From the NCBI RefSeq assembly GCF_000497575.1, contig NZ_APJI01000016.1, positions 186,001 through 250,000 on the forward strand: a stretch of DNA of 64,000 nucleotides, in the 5' to 3' direction. The position numbers were made by a program, and so were the translations under genes. The DNA is from Afipia sp. OHSU_II-C1. Its GTDB lineage: Bacteria; Pseudomonadota; Alphaproteobacteria; Rhizobiales; Xanthobacteraceae. Below the pieces are notes generated by a model. It ran no database searches, was not told the DNA's origin, and saw nothing but the letters and a program-made list of their open reading frames with translations. Shown piece by piece: positions 24,533 to 33,473 of this stretch (within the stretch, counting starts at the first letter, position 1; each line of letters starts with the position of its first letter).

Positions 24533-26482
24533 ATGAACAAGTCAGGCCCAAACTCAACCCGTAATAGCGGAGGTCAGGATCAGTTTCTCACGATCCTGTC
24601 GCGTGAGGAGGCGCTCGCGCGATTTGAGGCCGCGCTTTTTCCCCGCGATCTGCCCGTCGAAGAACGCGCGCTGTCAGACGCACTCGACCTGGCTTTGGCG
24701 AACGATATCGTGGCGGCGATGGATGTGCCGCCGTTCGACCGCTCAAATGTAGATGGATTTGCCGTTCGCTCCGCCGATTTAGCCGTTGCGGGCGAGGCGT
24801 CGCCGGTTCATCTGCGGCTGAACAACGAAACAATTGCCTGTGGCATCGCGCCGGAATTGCCGGTGGTGCAAGGCTCCGCAACGCCGATTGCGACCGGTGG
24901 TCCCATCCCGCGTGGCGCTGATGCGGTGGTGATGATCGAGCATACGCAGCCGCTGCGCAATGACGCGATCGAGATCCGGCGTGCTGTTTCGCCGGGGCAG
25001 TTCGTGTCCTATGCCGGCTCGGATATCGCGCGCGGCGAGATTTTGCTGCGCGCCGGCACGCTGGTGGGCTCGCGCGAGATCGGCATGCTTGCTGCATCGG
25101 GGATCGCACGCGTTCCGGTGACGAAGAAGCCGCGCGTTGCAATCATCTCAACCGGAGACGAGCTTGTTCAACCCGGCCTGCCGCTGCGTCCGGCTGCGAT
25201 CTACGACACCAACGGTGCAATCGTTGCCGCGGCTGTCTCCGAAAATGGCGGCGAGGCTGTCTTTCTTGGCGCATTCCCGGACGAGGAGGACAAGCTCGAA
25301 GCTGTGATGCGCGAGGCGCTGGCGGCCAGCGACATGCTTCTTCTGTCCGGTGGCACATCGAAAGGCGAAGGTGACGTTTCCCATCGCATTGTCGCGCGGC
25401 TTGGAAAGCCGGGCATCGTCGCGCATGGCGTTGCGCTGAAGCCGGGAAAGCCGTTGTGCCTCGCAGTGTGCGACGGCAAGCCGGTCGTGATCCTGCCGGG
25501 GTTTCCCACGTCGGCGATGTTCACATTTCACGACATGATCGTGCCGGTGTTGCGCCGTCTCGCGGGTTTGCCGGCGCGCAACGATGCACGTGTGACGGCG
25601 AAGGTGCCGGTGCGCATCGCGTCAGAGCTTGGGCGTACCGAATTCGTCATGGTGTCGCTGGTGGAGGGCGACGATGGATTGATCGCCTATCCGTCGGGCA
25701 AGGGCTCCGGCGCGATCACGTCGTTCGCGCAGGCCGACGGGTTTTTGAAAATCGATGCGCTTGCGGACCAGATGCCCGCAGGAACCGACACAGAAGTGAC
25801 GCTGTTCACACCGCATGTCCGTGTGCCCGATCTGGTCATTGTCGGCAGCCATTGTACAGGACTCGATGTTGTCACGGCGCCGCTGGCGCGCGCCGGACTG
25901 TCTGTCCGTTCGATCTCGGTGGGAAGCCTTGGTGGGCTGGCAGCGGCCCGGCGCGGTGAGTGTGATCTCGCGCCGATCCATCTCTTCGATGAAAAAACCG
26001 ATACACACAACACGCCGTTTCTTGTACCCGGCCTTGAACTCGTGCCGGGCTACCGGCGTATGCAAGGCATTGTGTTTCGTGTGGGGGACGAACGCTTCGA
26101 AAGTCTCAGTGCGGAAGATGCTGTGCGGGCCGCGCTGAAAGCCCCGTCATGTCTGATGGTCAACCGCAATCAGGGCGCGGGCACGCGCATTCTGATCGAT
26201 CGTTTGCTCGATGGCGTAAAACCGGATGGCTACTGGAACCAGCCGCGCTCGCACAATGCCGTCGCGGCGGCGGTGGCGCAGAAGCGTGCCGACTGGGGCA
26301 TGACCATTGCGCCGGTGGCGCGTGCAGCCGGGCTGGGCTTCATTCCATTCGCTGAAGAGCATTATGACTTTGCGCTCGTGACCGCGCGAAAGCAGCGGCC
26401 CGCCGTAAGGGCTTTTCTGGACTCGCTCACATCGCCGGAAACGCGTGCAGCGCTCGAGCGGGCGGGATTCCGTCCGGCATAG
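24533..26482 (+). CDS. MoeA fused to a binding-protein-like domain
   Basis: A 649-aa two-part protein. Residues 15 to about 420 are a MoeA with intact motifs: SNVDGFAVR, TGGPIPRGADAVV, AGSDIARGE, STGDELVQPG, SGGTSKGEGDV, LKPGKP and LPGFP. Residues from about 430 to the end are a cytoplasmic PBP-like domain (VIVGSHCTGLDVV, NRNQGAGTR, ADWGMTIAPVARAAGLGF) of the same type as in the regulator at 20085. The MoeA part should insert the metal oxyanion into molybdopterin; the second domain may bind the oxyanion or sense cofactor precursors. Starts ten bases after the previous stop; a frame start at 24494 would overlap it. Last gene of the tup operon. Confidence 0.87.
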   Translation: MNKSGPNSTRNSGGQDQFLTILSREEALARFEAALFPRDLPVEERALSDALDLALANDIVAAMDVPPFDRSNVDGFAVRSADLAVAGEASPVHLRLNNETIACGIAPELPVVQGSATPIATGGPIPRGADAVVMIEHTQPLRNDAIEIRRAVSPGQFVSYAGSDIARGEILLRAGTLVGSREIGMLAASGIARVPVTKKPRVAIISTGDELVQPGLPLRPAAIYDTNGAIVAAAVSENGGEAVFLGAFPDEEDKLEAVMREALAASDMLLLSGGTSKGEGDVSHRIVARLGKPGIVAHGVALKPGKPLCLAVCDGKPVVILPGFPTSAMFTFHDMIVPVLRRLAGLPARNDARVTAKVPVRIASELGRTEFVMVSLVEGDDGLIAYPSGKGSGAITSFAQADGFLKIDALADQMPAGTDTEVTLFTPHVRVPDLVIVGSHCTGLDVVTAPLARAGLSVRSISVGSLGGLAAARRGECDLAPIHLFDEKTDTHNTPFLVPGLELVPGYRRMQGIVFRVGDERFESLSAEDAVRAALKAPSCLMVNRNQGAGTRILIDRLLDGVKPDGYWNQPRSHNAVAAAVAQKRADWGMTIAPVARAAGLGFIPFAEEHYDFALVTARKQRPAVRAFLDSLTSPETRAALERAGFRPA

Positions 26483-26492
26483 TAGGTCCGGG

Positions 26493-27122
26493 TCAAGCGT
26501 CGTCGAGCGCCGCGAGTTGCTCGGCCTCTGCGACGTCCTCGACGGTGTTGGCGTTGAAGAACGGATCAATCGGCTTGTCCGGCCAGGTCACTGTTGCCAG
26601 CTTGTAGCGAGCGGTCCAGCGATCAATCTTGCGCATGTCTTCCACCACCAGCGCGTGCCGAAGTTCGCCGCGCAGTGCGACGTTCCAGAGTCCGATGACC
26701 GGATGGACCTGTTCGCCGGAAGCTGCGACCGCAAGTTGGGCGTCTTCCGCGATCCGCGCACGTTGCAATCGCGCAACCAGATCGCGCGGCAGGAAAGGGC
26801 AGTCCGTTGCCGCGCTGAGCACCCATTCGACATCCAGCCTGTGCGCGGCCGCCCAGTCGAGCGCTGTCAGGATGCCGGCGAGCGGGCCGGCGAATCCTTC
26901 AACGGTGTCTGCGACGACAGGAAGCCCAAACGCCGCGAAGCGGGCAGGGTCGCCATTAGCGTTGAGAATGAGTCCATCGCATTGCGGTGCGAGCCGCGCG
27001 ATCACACGCTCGAGGATGGTGCGGCCGCCGATGGTTTTCATCGGCTTGTCGCCGCCGCCCATCCGCCGCGCCAGCCCGCCTGCGAGAAGAACACCGACTG
27101 TCGATGGCCGGTCCTCAGTCAT
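26493..27122 (-). CDS. mobA: Molybdenum cofactor guanylyltransferase MobA
   Basis: A 209-aa nucleotidyltransferase that attaches GMP to molybdopterin on the way to bis-MGD. The N-terminal signature [18 protein letters not shown] is complete, and [16 protein letters not shown] and [17 protein letters not shown] follow as in MobA. The C-terminus [14 protein letters not shown] is also typical. The ATG at 27122 overlaps the end of fdhD by eight bases, indicating translational coupling. Formate dehydrogenases need bis-MGD (or its tungsten form), so the link with fdhD makes sense. Confidence 0.93.
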   Translation of the reverse strand: MTEDRPSTVGVLLAGGLARRMGGGDKPMKTIGGRTILERVIARLAPQCDGLILNANGDPARFAAFGLPVVADTVEGFAGPLAGILTALDWAAAHRLDVEWVLSAATDCPFLPRDLVARLQRARIAEDAQLAVAASGEQVHPVIGLWNVALRGELRHALVVEDMRKIDRWTARYKLATVTWPDKPIDPFFNANTVEDVAEAEQLAALDDA

Positions 27123-28029
27123 CGTCGCTGCCCTTGCGCCGGTGCCGCGCGGATTCCTCGGCGACAAATTCCAGGCTTTGGTCGAAGACGATCCGCTCCT
27201 GTCCGGACAGCGCAATGAATCGCTTGCCCTTGGTCCGGCCGATCAGTGTCAGCCCCACCTGCCGCGCCAGTTCGACCCCCCATGCGGTGAAGCCGGAGCG
27301 CGACACCAGGATGGGAATGCCCATTCGCACGGTCTTGATCACCATTTCGGAAGTAAGCCGTCCTGTGGTGTACATGATTTTGTCCGCGGCATCGACCTTG
27401 TGCCGCCAGACCCATCCCGCGATCTTGTCGACGGCGTTGTGCCGTCCGACGTCTTCCATGTAGCAGATCGGCTCGCCTTCCTTGCACAGCACACAGCCGT
27501 GGATGGCGCCGGCTTCGAGATAGAGCGAAGGCGCGGTGTTGACTGCATGGGTCATCTGATAGAGCCATGATGTGCGCAATTCCGCCTTGGGCAGGACGGC
27601 ACCCTCGATCGCTTCCATCAGGTCGCCAAATGCTGTGCCCTGTGCGCAGCCCGAGGTGAGCGTTTTCTTCTTCAGCTTCTCTTCAAAGTTGGTGCCCCGC
27701 TCGGTGTAGACGACCACGACCTGGAGATCGTCGTCGTAGACCACCTCGGTCACGACATCGTCGGGCTTCAGCATGTTCTGGTTGAGGAGATAGCCGAGCG
27801 CGAGATATTCCGGATAGTCGTTGATCGTCATCATGGTGACGATCTCCTGGGAGTTCAGATAAAGGGTCAGCGGCCGCTCGACCGGTACGCTGATTTCGAC
27901 TGGAGCACCGGTCTGGTCGATCCCCACAACGCGTTCGGTGAGGCGCGGATTCTTCGGGTCAGGCATCACGCGCGGGATCGGCTGGTCCTTTCTCGCATTT
28001 GCCGACCTGGCTTGAATTGTTTCCGTCAT
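27115..28029 (-). CDS. fdhD: Formate dehydrogenase accessory sulfurtransferase FdhD
   Basis: A 304-aa FdhD. The family passes sulfur from a cysteine desulfurase to the bis-MGD cofactor, giving the essential sulfido ligand of formate dehydrogenases. Diagnostic blocks are [27 protein letters not shown], the cysteine loop [13 protein letters not shown] near residue 125, [16 protein letters not shown] and [19 protein letters not shown] near the end. The classical loop has two cysteines (CGxC); here only one is present, while extra cysteines occur at [13 protein letters not shown]. It starts three bases after the Mrp stop and overlaps mobA. It could serve both formate dehydrogenases of this window. 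Confidence 0.93.
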   Translation of the reverse strand: MTETIQARSANARKDQPIPRVMPDPKNPRLTERVVGIDQTGAPVEISVPVERPLTLYLNSQEIVTMMTINDYPEYLALGYLLNQNMLKPDDVVTEVVYDDDLQVVVVYTERGTNFEEKLKKKTLTSGCAQGTAFGDLMEAIEGAVLPKAELRTSWLYQMTHAVNTAPSLYLEAGAIHGCVLCKEGEPICYMEDVGRHNAVDKIAGWVWRHKVDAADKIMYTTGRLTSEMVIKTVRMGIPILVSRSGFTAWGVELARQVGLTLIGRTKGKRFIALSGQERIVFDQSLEFVAEESARHRRKGSDDD

Positions 28030-28032
28030 GGC

Positions 28033-28884
28033 TTACTCGATCACGATACGCGGCGCGGGTCTCACCGCGGCGCCGGTGGTGATGGATGTCCAGAGCTGGC
28101 GTGCGATGCCGATATAGTGCTTCGCATGAACGCCTTCTGGGTCGGTGGCAACGATCGGACGGCCTTCATCTGATGTCTGGCGTATCGCCATGTCCAGCGG
28201 GATTTCGCCGAGAAAGGGGATGCCGCGCTTTTCCGCGTCAAGCCGCGCTCCGCCGTGGCCGAAGATCGGCGTGACATGGTTGCAGGCCGGACAGCAGAAG
28301 CTCGCCATGTTCTCGATCAGGCCCAATATCGGGATGTTGACCTTCTTGAACATCTCGATGCCGCGGCGTGCATCGATCAAAGCGATATCTTGCGGCGTTG
28401 AAACGATAACCGCACCCGCCAGCGGCGTTTGCTGCGCCATTGTGAGTTGTGCGTCGCCAGTACCCGGCGGAAGATCGACGACGAGAATGTCGAGATCATT
28501 CCACGCGACCTCGCGCAGCATTTGCGTGATGGCTGAAATCACCATCGGCCCGCGCCAGACCATGGCGTTGTCTTCCTCGACCAGAAATCCGATCGACATG
28601 ACTTTAACCCCGAAGCGCTCCAGCGGCTCCAGCATGCGCGGACCGAGCAGACGCGGTTTGCCGCGCAGGCCGAACAGCTTCTGCTGCGACGGGCCATAGA
28701 TATCGGCGTCGAGAATACCGACTTTCAGTCCGAGCGCCGCAAATCCGAGCGCGAGGTTGCACGAGGTCGTCGATTTGCCGACACCGCCCTTGCCGGAGGC
28801 CACGGCAACGACGTGCTTCACGCCGGTAATGCCCGCGGCCTTCGATGTGGCGGGTGGGTTCGAGGTGGCATGGGTAACTGACAA
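28033..28884 (-). CDS. mrp: Mrp/NBP35-family P-loop ATPase (Fe-S carrier)
   Basis: A 283-aa deviant-Walker ATPase with VASGKGGVGKST near residue 30, ILDADIYGPS, DLPPGTGDAQL and the C-terminal CPAC motif that binds a bridging 4Fe-4S cluster. The family transfers Fe-S clusters to apo-enzymes. The start is a TTG at 28884 supported by GGGAG seven bases upstream; no ATG is suitable. Unlike the second Mrp at 54798 it lacks the N-terminal MIP18-like domain. It lies between a polyferredoxin gene and fdhD, so its clients are probably the Fe-S subunits of the formate dehydrogenases. Confidence 0.88.
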   Translation of the reverse strand: MSVTHATSNPPATSKAAGITGVKHVVAVASGKGGVGKSTTSCNLALGFAALGLKVGILDADIYGPSQQKLFGLRGKPRLLGPRMLEPLERFGVKVMSIGFLVEEDNAMVWRGPMVISAITQMLREVAWNDLDILVVDLPPGTGDAQLTMAQQTPLAGAVIVSTPQDIALIDARRGIEMFKKVNIPILGLIENMASFCCPACNHVTPIFGHGGARLDAEKRGIPFLGEIPLDMAIRQTSDEGRPIVATDPEGVHAKHYIGIARQLWTSITTGAAVRPAPRIVIE

Positions 28885-28924
28885 GTTCGATCTCCCGGCC
28901 GATCGCGCTCACGGCGCGCCCGGT

Positions 28925-30964
28925 TCATTGCGATCCGAAAGGATCGTTCTTCTTGTTTTCCCGCGCGCGCAGATAATCCTCGGTGGACATCACGGGCGGC
29001 CGTTGCGGTGCGGCATGGGGATCGAAACTTTCATTGACGACAGCCTCGACCCGGCAGTCCGCGCACATCTTGATGACGTCGAGCCGCGGCGCGTTGGCGC
29101 CTTCGAACATCCAGTGCTTTTCCTGCAACTTCGACAGCACGCGCTCGATCGAGCTCCTGGTGCCGAACGGCGTGCCGCAGGCGATGCAGTGGAATGGTTC
29201 TTCTTCTTTCAGTACGCGCAGTGGTGCATTCCACGCCTGGAAATCGAGCCGCGGCTCTAGTGTGATAACCTTCTCGGGACAGGTCGCTTCGCAAAGTCCG
29301 CACTGAACACAAAGGCTTTCAGTGAAGCGCAGCATCGCCCGGTCGGGATTGTCGGAAAGCGCGTTGGTCGGGCAGGCGGTGACGCAGGCATGGCAGAGCG
29401 TGCAGCCTTCGACATTCAACTGAACGGTGCCGAATGGCGCGCCGGCCGCGAGCGGAACGACATCGACGGGAGCAGGGGCCGCGAGATGCAGCTCCCGGAA
29501 AATGGTCTCCAGCACGCCGCGCTTGGCGCCGCGCGGAATGAGGGTCGCGGGATTCAATGAAGCAACGCCACGCGGCATCGCGTCGAGCATCGCGCGCAAC
29601 TGATCGGGATCGTCGGTTCCCAGAACGCGGACGAGGCCGTCGCCGAAGCCGAGCGCAGCGGCGATCATCCCTGACATATCGGCTGCGCGCCGCAGTCCGG
29701 CCGTTTCGTGCCGGGGCTGCGCGCGCATCAGGAGCGCGGCGCCCGTGCCGCCATAGGCGAAGACCGCTGCGAGGGATTCCGGTCCGAGCTGCGTGACTTC
29801 GTTGACGCGAACCGGAAGCACGTTAGCTGGCAAGCCGTCGCCAAATCGCGCCAGCGCATCGATCAGGGGCTCGCCGTGGTCGCCGTCATGAAAGAGTACA
29901 ACAGCGTGTTCGCCACCTGCCTTGCGATAGGTTTGCAGCAACGTGCGCAGGCGGCGCATCAGCGCATCCGCACTCGGCAGCGCATAGGATGCAGCGCCGG
30001 TCGGGCAGGCTGAAGCGCAGGAGCCGCATCCGGCGCAGATATTGGGATCGATCGCGACGGCGTTGCCGTTCGGTGTGATCGCGCCGGTTGGGCACAGATC
30101 GAGGCAGCGCGTGCAGCCCGTGATGTTGGAGCGCGAATGCGCGCAGAGTGATTCTTCGAAGTGTATGAAGCGCGGTTTGTCGAACGTGCCGACAAGGTTA
30201 CCGGCTTCCGCAATCGCGCGCTCAACGGCGGCGCGGTCGCGCGGATCGGCGCGCAGATAGCCGGGCCGCAGATCATGCGCCGGAAATAGCGGCAGGCCGC
30301 CGCTGAGATCGAGGATGAGATCGCAGGTTGAAGTCGCTCCGTCGCGCGAGGCGCCGAACAGCAGCTTGCTCCGTGAGGAGGGAGCCGGCAAAGCGTAGTC
30401 GTCGATGGAGAGTTCGAAATTTCCAAGGTATCCGCGCGCATTGCGGATCGTGCCTTTGAGTACCGGAAATTCGTTAACAGCACGCGGCGTGATATCGCCG
30501 GGCTTGGTGAGTATGACGGTGATGTCGAGGCGATCCGCGAGGCGCTTGGCCGCATCGATGGCAACATCGTCATGGCCGTAAATCAGCGCGACCCCGCCGC
30601 TTTCCAGCGTGACCAGCGAGATCGGCGGCATTTCTTCCGAAGCAGCGGCGATCAGCGCCGCGGCTTTCGGCCCAGCCGCCGCGGCATCCTTCGACCATCC
30701 GCCGGTTTCGCGGATATTCACGAAGGTAAGGGGAATGTCGGGAAATTCCTCAGCGACTTCTTTGAACAGTGGCGCTTCCTGCGTACACGCGACCGTGATC
30801 GCTTGGCCTTCAGCGAGCGCCGCCTTGAACTGGGCGAGGTCCAGACCGCAGAGCTGGTTGGCCTGTGTCATGTACGCCGCGCACCCGCGCCCGATTGCCT
30901 GCGCATCGAGCGGCATGCTCTTTTCGCAACTGCAAACCAGAAGGCGGGACTTTGCGCTGTTCAT
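28925..30964 (-). CDS. Large multi-cluster 4Fe-4S protein (polyferredoxin-like)
   Basis: A 679-aa soluble protein with four classical ferredoxin motifs in two pairs: CTRCLDLCP with CAGCGSCASACP near residue 280-310, and CTLCHACVTACP with CVQCGLCEATCP near 525-560. Further cysteines occur at the N-terminus (VCSCEKSM) and near the C-terminus (CIACG, CADCR). The start at 30964 (ATG, AAGG upstream) is preferred to longer forms. It leads a minus-strand operon with mrp, fdhD and mobA and is divergent to the FDH3 operon. It may carry electrons for a maturation or reduction step; no precise role is known to me. Confidence 0.8.
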   Translation of the reverse strand: MNSAKSRLLVCSCEKSMPLDAQAIGRGCAAYMTQANQLCGLDLAQFKAALAEGQAITVACTQEAPLFKEVAEEFPDIPLTFVNIRETGGWSKDAAAAGPKAAALIAAASEEMPPISLVTLESGGVALIYGHDDVAIDAAKRLADRLDITVILTKPGDITPRAVNEFPVLKGTIRNARGYLGNFELSIDDYALPAPSSRSKLLFGASRDGATSTCDLILDLSGGLPLFPAHDLRPGYLRADPRDRAAVERAIAEAGNLVGTFDKPRFIHFEESLCAHSRSNITGCTRCLDLCPTGAITPNGNAVAIDPNICAGCGSCASACPTGAASYALPSADALMRRLRTLLQTYRKAGGEHAVVLFHDGDHGEPLIDALARFGDGLPANVLPVRVNEVTQLGPESLAAVFAYGGTGAALLMRAQPRHETAGLRRAADMSGMIAAALGFGDGLVRVLGTDDPDQLRAMLDAMPRGVASLNPATLIPRGAKRGVLETIFRELHLAAPAPVDVVPLAAGAPFGTVQLNVEGCTLCHACVTACPTNALSDNPDRAMLRFTESLCVQCGLCEATCPEKVITLEPRLDFQAWNAPLRVLKEEEPFHCIACGTPFGTRSSIERVLSKLQEKHWMFEGANAPRLDVIKMCADCRVEAVVNESFDPHAAPQRPPVMSTEDYLRARENKKNDPFGSQ

Positions 30965-31010
30965 GATCTGCAACCTTGACCCTTGGCGTCTGCTCAGAGT
31001 GGCTATTTCA

Positions 31011-31020
31011 ACCATATGGT
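31011..31020. promoter_or_regulatory. Palindrome ACCATATGGT in the divergent promoter region
   Basis: A perfect 10-base palindrome in the 147-base gap between the polyferredoxin gene and the FDH3 operon. A TTGAC at 31056-31060 nearby could be a rightward -35, though no good -10 follows. A shared operator for both formate dehydrogenase maturation operons is possible. Confidence 0.3.
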
Positions 31021-31111
31021 GCCGAGATGACGGCTCGCGCAAGCGCCCGGCCGCCTTGACCGGGATAGCATAGACTGCCCAAATACAAAGAGCTTAGGGA
31101 AATTTTCTACG

Positions 31112-31867
31112 ATGATGGTTTCGCGTCACGCGCAAGCGGAACAGCCGCTCGATCTGCCTCCGGGGTACACACTCGTATCGCTTCGCGAGTATGGCGATGC
31201 GTTTGCGCACGGCTGCACTATTGCATCCGAAGCCGGCGCGGGAACGTTGGTCTGGGTCCGGCGCTACGACCTGGTCGAGTTCGCCGTCGTGCTCGAGCCG
31301 GACGAGCCGCTGGTGTCGGCGCGCCGGGCGTTCTTCGCCGGGATGAATGCGATCGGGGACGCTATCGCGGTGCATTGCCCGCCGGAGCGGGAGGTACAGT
31401 TCACTTGGCCAGATACGATCCTGTTCGATGGCGGCGTGCTGGGCGGTGGGCGGCTTGGCTGGCCGAAGACCTGCCGCGAAGATGACGTTCCGGATTGGCT
31501 TGTATTCGGCGTCATTCTGCGCGCCGCGGACATGGCTCATGTTGAGGAAACCGTTGCGGCGGGCGGTGTTGCCCTGCTCAACGAAGGGTTCGAGATGGTC
31601 GAGACAGAGGCGATCGTGGGCAGCTTTGCCCGCCATCTCATGACGGCGTTCGATCGATGGAACGAGCGAGGTTTCGAGCCGATTGCGCGGGATTATCTGG
31701 AGCGGCTTACGCCGCACGCGGCCGGCCAGAGGCGCGGAATCGACGTCAATGGCGATCTGCTTCGCAGTACCTCCGCGAAAAATCCGCCGGAGCGTGACAG
31801 CCTGCTCGATAGGCTGGCCAAGGTCGCATGGTATGACCCTGAATACCGCGCCCCGAAACTGGCGTGA
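31112..31867 (+). CDS. Biotin/lipoate protein ligase-like protein of the FDH3 operon
   Basis: A 251-aa protein of the biotin/lipoate A/B ligase-like family (BPL_LplA_LipB_2 type). The recognisable block is VQFTWPDTILFDGGVLGG near residue 92-110, which matches the KWPND region of biotin ligases, but the catalytic lysine position is Thr. The GRGRxG biotin/AMP loop is also absent (AGAGTLVWVRRYD instead). It therefore may not be an active ligase. It is the first gene of the FDH3 accessory block and is regularly found with the following DUF genes in rhizobia and relatives. Function is unknown; a scaffold or chaperone role is a guess. Confidence 0.75.
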   Translation: MMVSRHAQAEQPLDLPPGYTLVSLREYGDAFAHGCTIASEAGAGTLVWVRRYDLVEFAVVLEPDEPLVSARRAFFAGMNAIGDAIAVHCPPEREVQFTWPDTILFDGGVLGGGRLGWPKTCREDDVPDWLVFGVILRAADMAHVEETVAAGGVALLNEGFEMVETEAIVGSFARHLMTAFDRWNERGFEPIARDYLERLTPHAAGQRRGIDVNGDLLRSTSAKNPPERDSLLDRLAKVAWYDPEYRAPKLA

Positions 31868-31874
31868 GGCTTAC

Positions 31875-32432
31875 ATGCATAAGTTGCCACGCACCATCAG
31901 GCTTGACCCCTCGGACACATTTGTGTTCGAGCGTGCCGCCGAGCCCGGTGAATGGGCGGTGTCCGGTGCGTTCGTGTTCTGGGACGGCGATCCCGCGACC
32001 CTCGGACAGAAGCAACGGGTTGCTCTGCGTTCCGGTTTTCTCGGGGTCGATAGTCTCGGCTGGTCGACGCTTGCCGTCGTAACCGAGGCCACCGAAGCCG
32101 AACGGCAGGGTGTGGTCGATCAGCTCGCGGCGCAATTGATGGCGAGTTTCGGCGCACCAAACATTGAGGCCGCGCGCTCTGCCGCTGAAGAAGAAGTCGC
32201 GTTTGCGGCTTCGCTTTGCGATCATCCGCCACAAACTTTGCTGGCCGTACACCGGAGTGTGGAGAACGGAGAAATCCGCGAGCGCTTTCGGACGCTGAAG
32301 CCGCGCGCGATCGAACCGGGTGGTGATCGATTGCACACCCATGCACGCGCCTTTACCTTTCATGAGGTCGAAGGTGACGAACCCGCCGAGGAAGTCGATC
32401 TTCTTGGGCTCACAAAGACGGACCGGACATGA
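31875..32432 (+). CDS. FDH3-operon protein, DUF6505-like
   Basis: A 185-aa soluble protein starting MHKLPRTIRLDPSDTFVFERAA. No catalytic motif is visible. It has one cysteine and several acidic stretches near the C-terminus (HEVEGDEPAEEVDL). Its place between the ligase-like protein and the DUF6352-like protein matches the conserved accessory block of FDH3 operons, on which the name rests. Start at 31875 follows the previous stop by seven bases; its stop overlaps the next ATG (ATGA), so the two are coupled. Confidence 0.75.
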   Translation: MHKLPRTIRLDPSDTFVFERAAEPGEWAVSGAFVFWDGDPATLGQKQRVALRSGFLGVDSLGWSTLAVVTEATEAERQGVVDQLAAQLMASFGAPNIEAARSAAEEEVAFAASLCDHPPQTLLAVHRSVENGEIRERFRTLKPRAIEPGGDRLHTHARAFTFHEVEGDEPAEEVDLLGLTKTDRT

Positions 32433-33448
32433 GAGAATTCTGGGTTGCTTCAGGCCATCATTTGACCCGCCGGGCCGATCACGGCGGGCTGATTGCGACG
32501 CCGGAACTGATCATGGCTTACCTGGCGCGGCCAGAACTGATGCCGCCCGATGATGCATGCGACGCCGAGCGGAACCTGCATGCAAGCCTGCTGGCAGACC
32601 CGCTTCGGCCGGTATCGAAAGCCGACATTGCCGCACTGGTCGACGCTGACGCCCGCGAAAACTGGACGTTCATGACGGCGTTTCGCGATCGGCTGATGGC
32701 GGCACCATCGCTGGAGGCCGTGTATGTGGCGCTGGCGCGCAAGGGTGCCGGCGATCTGCCGCCGATCTTTCTGTCGCAGCTATGTCATCTGATCCTGCGC
32801 AACGCACTTGAAGGCTGCGAAGATCCCTATGTGTTGCGCGCGGCCGAACTGTTCTATCGGAGCCAGAAAGCTACGGTTCACGACGGCGCGCTGTTGCTTG
32901 CCGATGCCGAAGTCGTCGAGGCGCAGCATCATGCGCAACATGATCTTCATGCTTCGCCTTTGACCGCAATGCTGCAGCCGCAGGCGTTCGGCGAGATGGA
33001 CGTCATGGATGACGAGAATGCCTGGACCTATTGGTCGCGATCCGATGCGCATGCGATGGTCATGAATCTGGGCGGCAACCCGAAGGCGCGCGATGCGCTC
33101 TGCCGGGTGATCGAACGCTGGATCGCCCATCTTCTGGGTGTCGCTGTGAAGGTGGAGCCGGTCGCGTCTATCGAGGACCGCGACTGGCGCTGGTTCATTG
33201 GACTGGACAGCGAAGGGACCCGGATCGGCAACGCGCTGTGGAATGGAGATACGCCAGGAGCAGATGCCGCCGAGCGGATCGTGGCGCTGATGCGTATGAC
33301 ATTTGAGGATTCGCGGTTCGTGGATGAACGCGTCGGCAACAAGCCGGTTTATCTCATCCTGGCGATGGGCGCGGACAAGGTGGTGCGCCTGAAGCCGCAG
33401 AATCTTGTTCCGGGATTGCCGCTTGCGCCAGCGGCGAATATTGCGTGA
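32429..33448 (+). CDS. FDH3-operon protein, DUF6352-like
   Basis: A 339-aa soluble, mostly helical protein (opening REFWVASGHHLTRRADHGGL). No signal peptide or membrane segment. Histidines cluster near residue 170 (VEAQHHAQHDLH), which could bind a metal, but there is no recognised site. Its start overlaps the previous stop. Found with FDH3 genes in other alphaproteobacteria; function unknown. Confidence 0.78.
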   Translation: MREFWVASGHHLTRRADHGGLIATPELIMAYLARPELMPPDDACDAERNLHASLLADPLRPVSKADIAALVDADARENWTFMTAFRDRLMAAPSLEAVYVALARKGAGDLPPIFLSQLCHLILRNALEGCEDPYVLRAAELFYRSQKATVHDGALLLADAEVVEAQHHAQHDLHASPLTAMLQPQAFGEMDVMDDENAWTYWSRSDAHAMVMNLGGNPKARDALCRVIERWIAHLLGVAVKVEPVASIEDRDWRWFIGLDSEGTRIGNALWNGDTPGADAAERIVALMRMTFEDSRFVDERVGNKPVYLILAMGADKVVRLKPQNLVPGLPLAPAANIA

Positions 33449-33473
33449 TTCATCGGTAACGGGAGGTTCAGAT

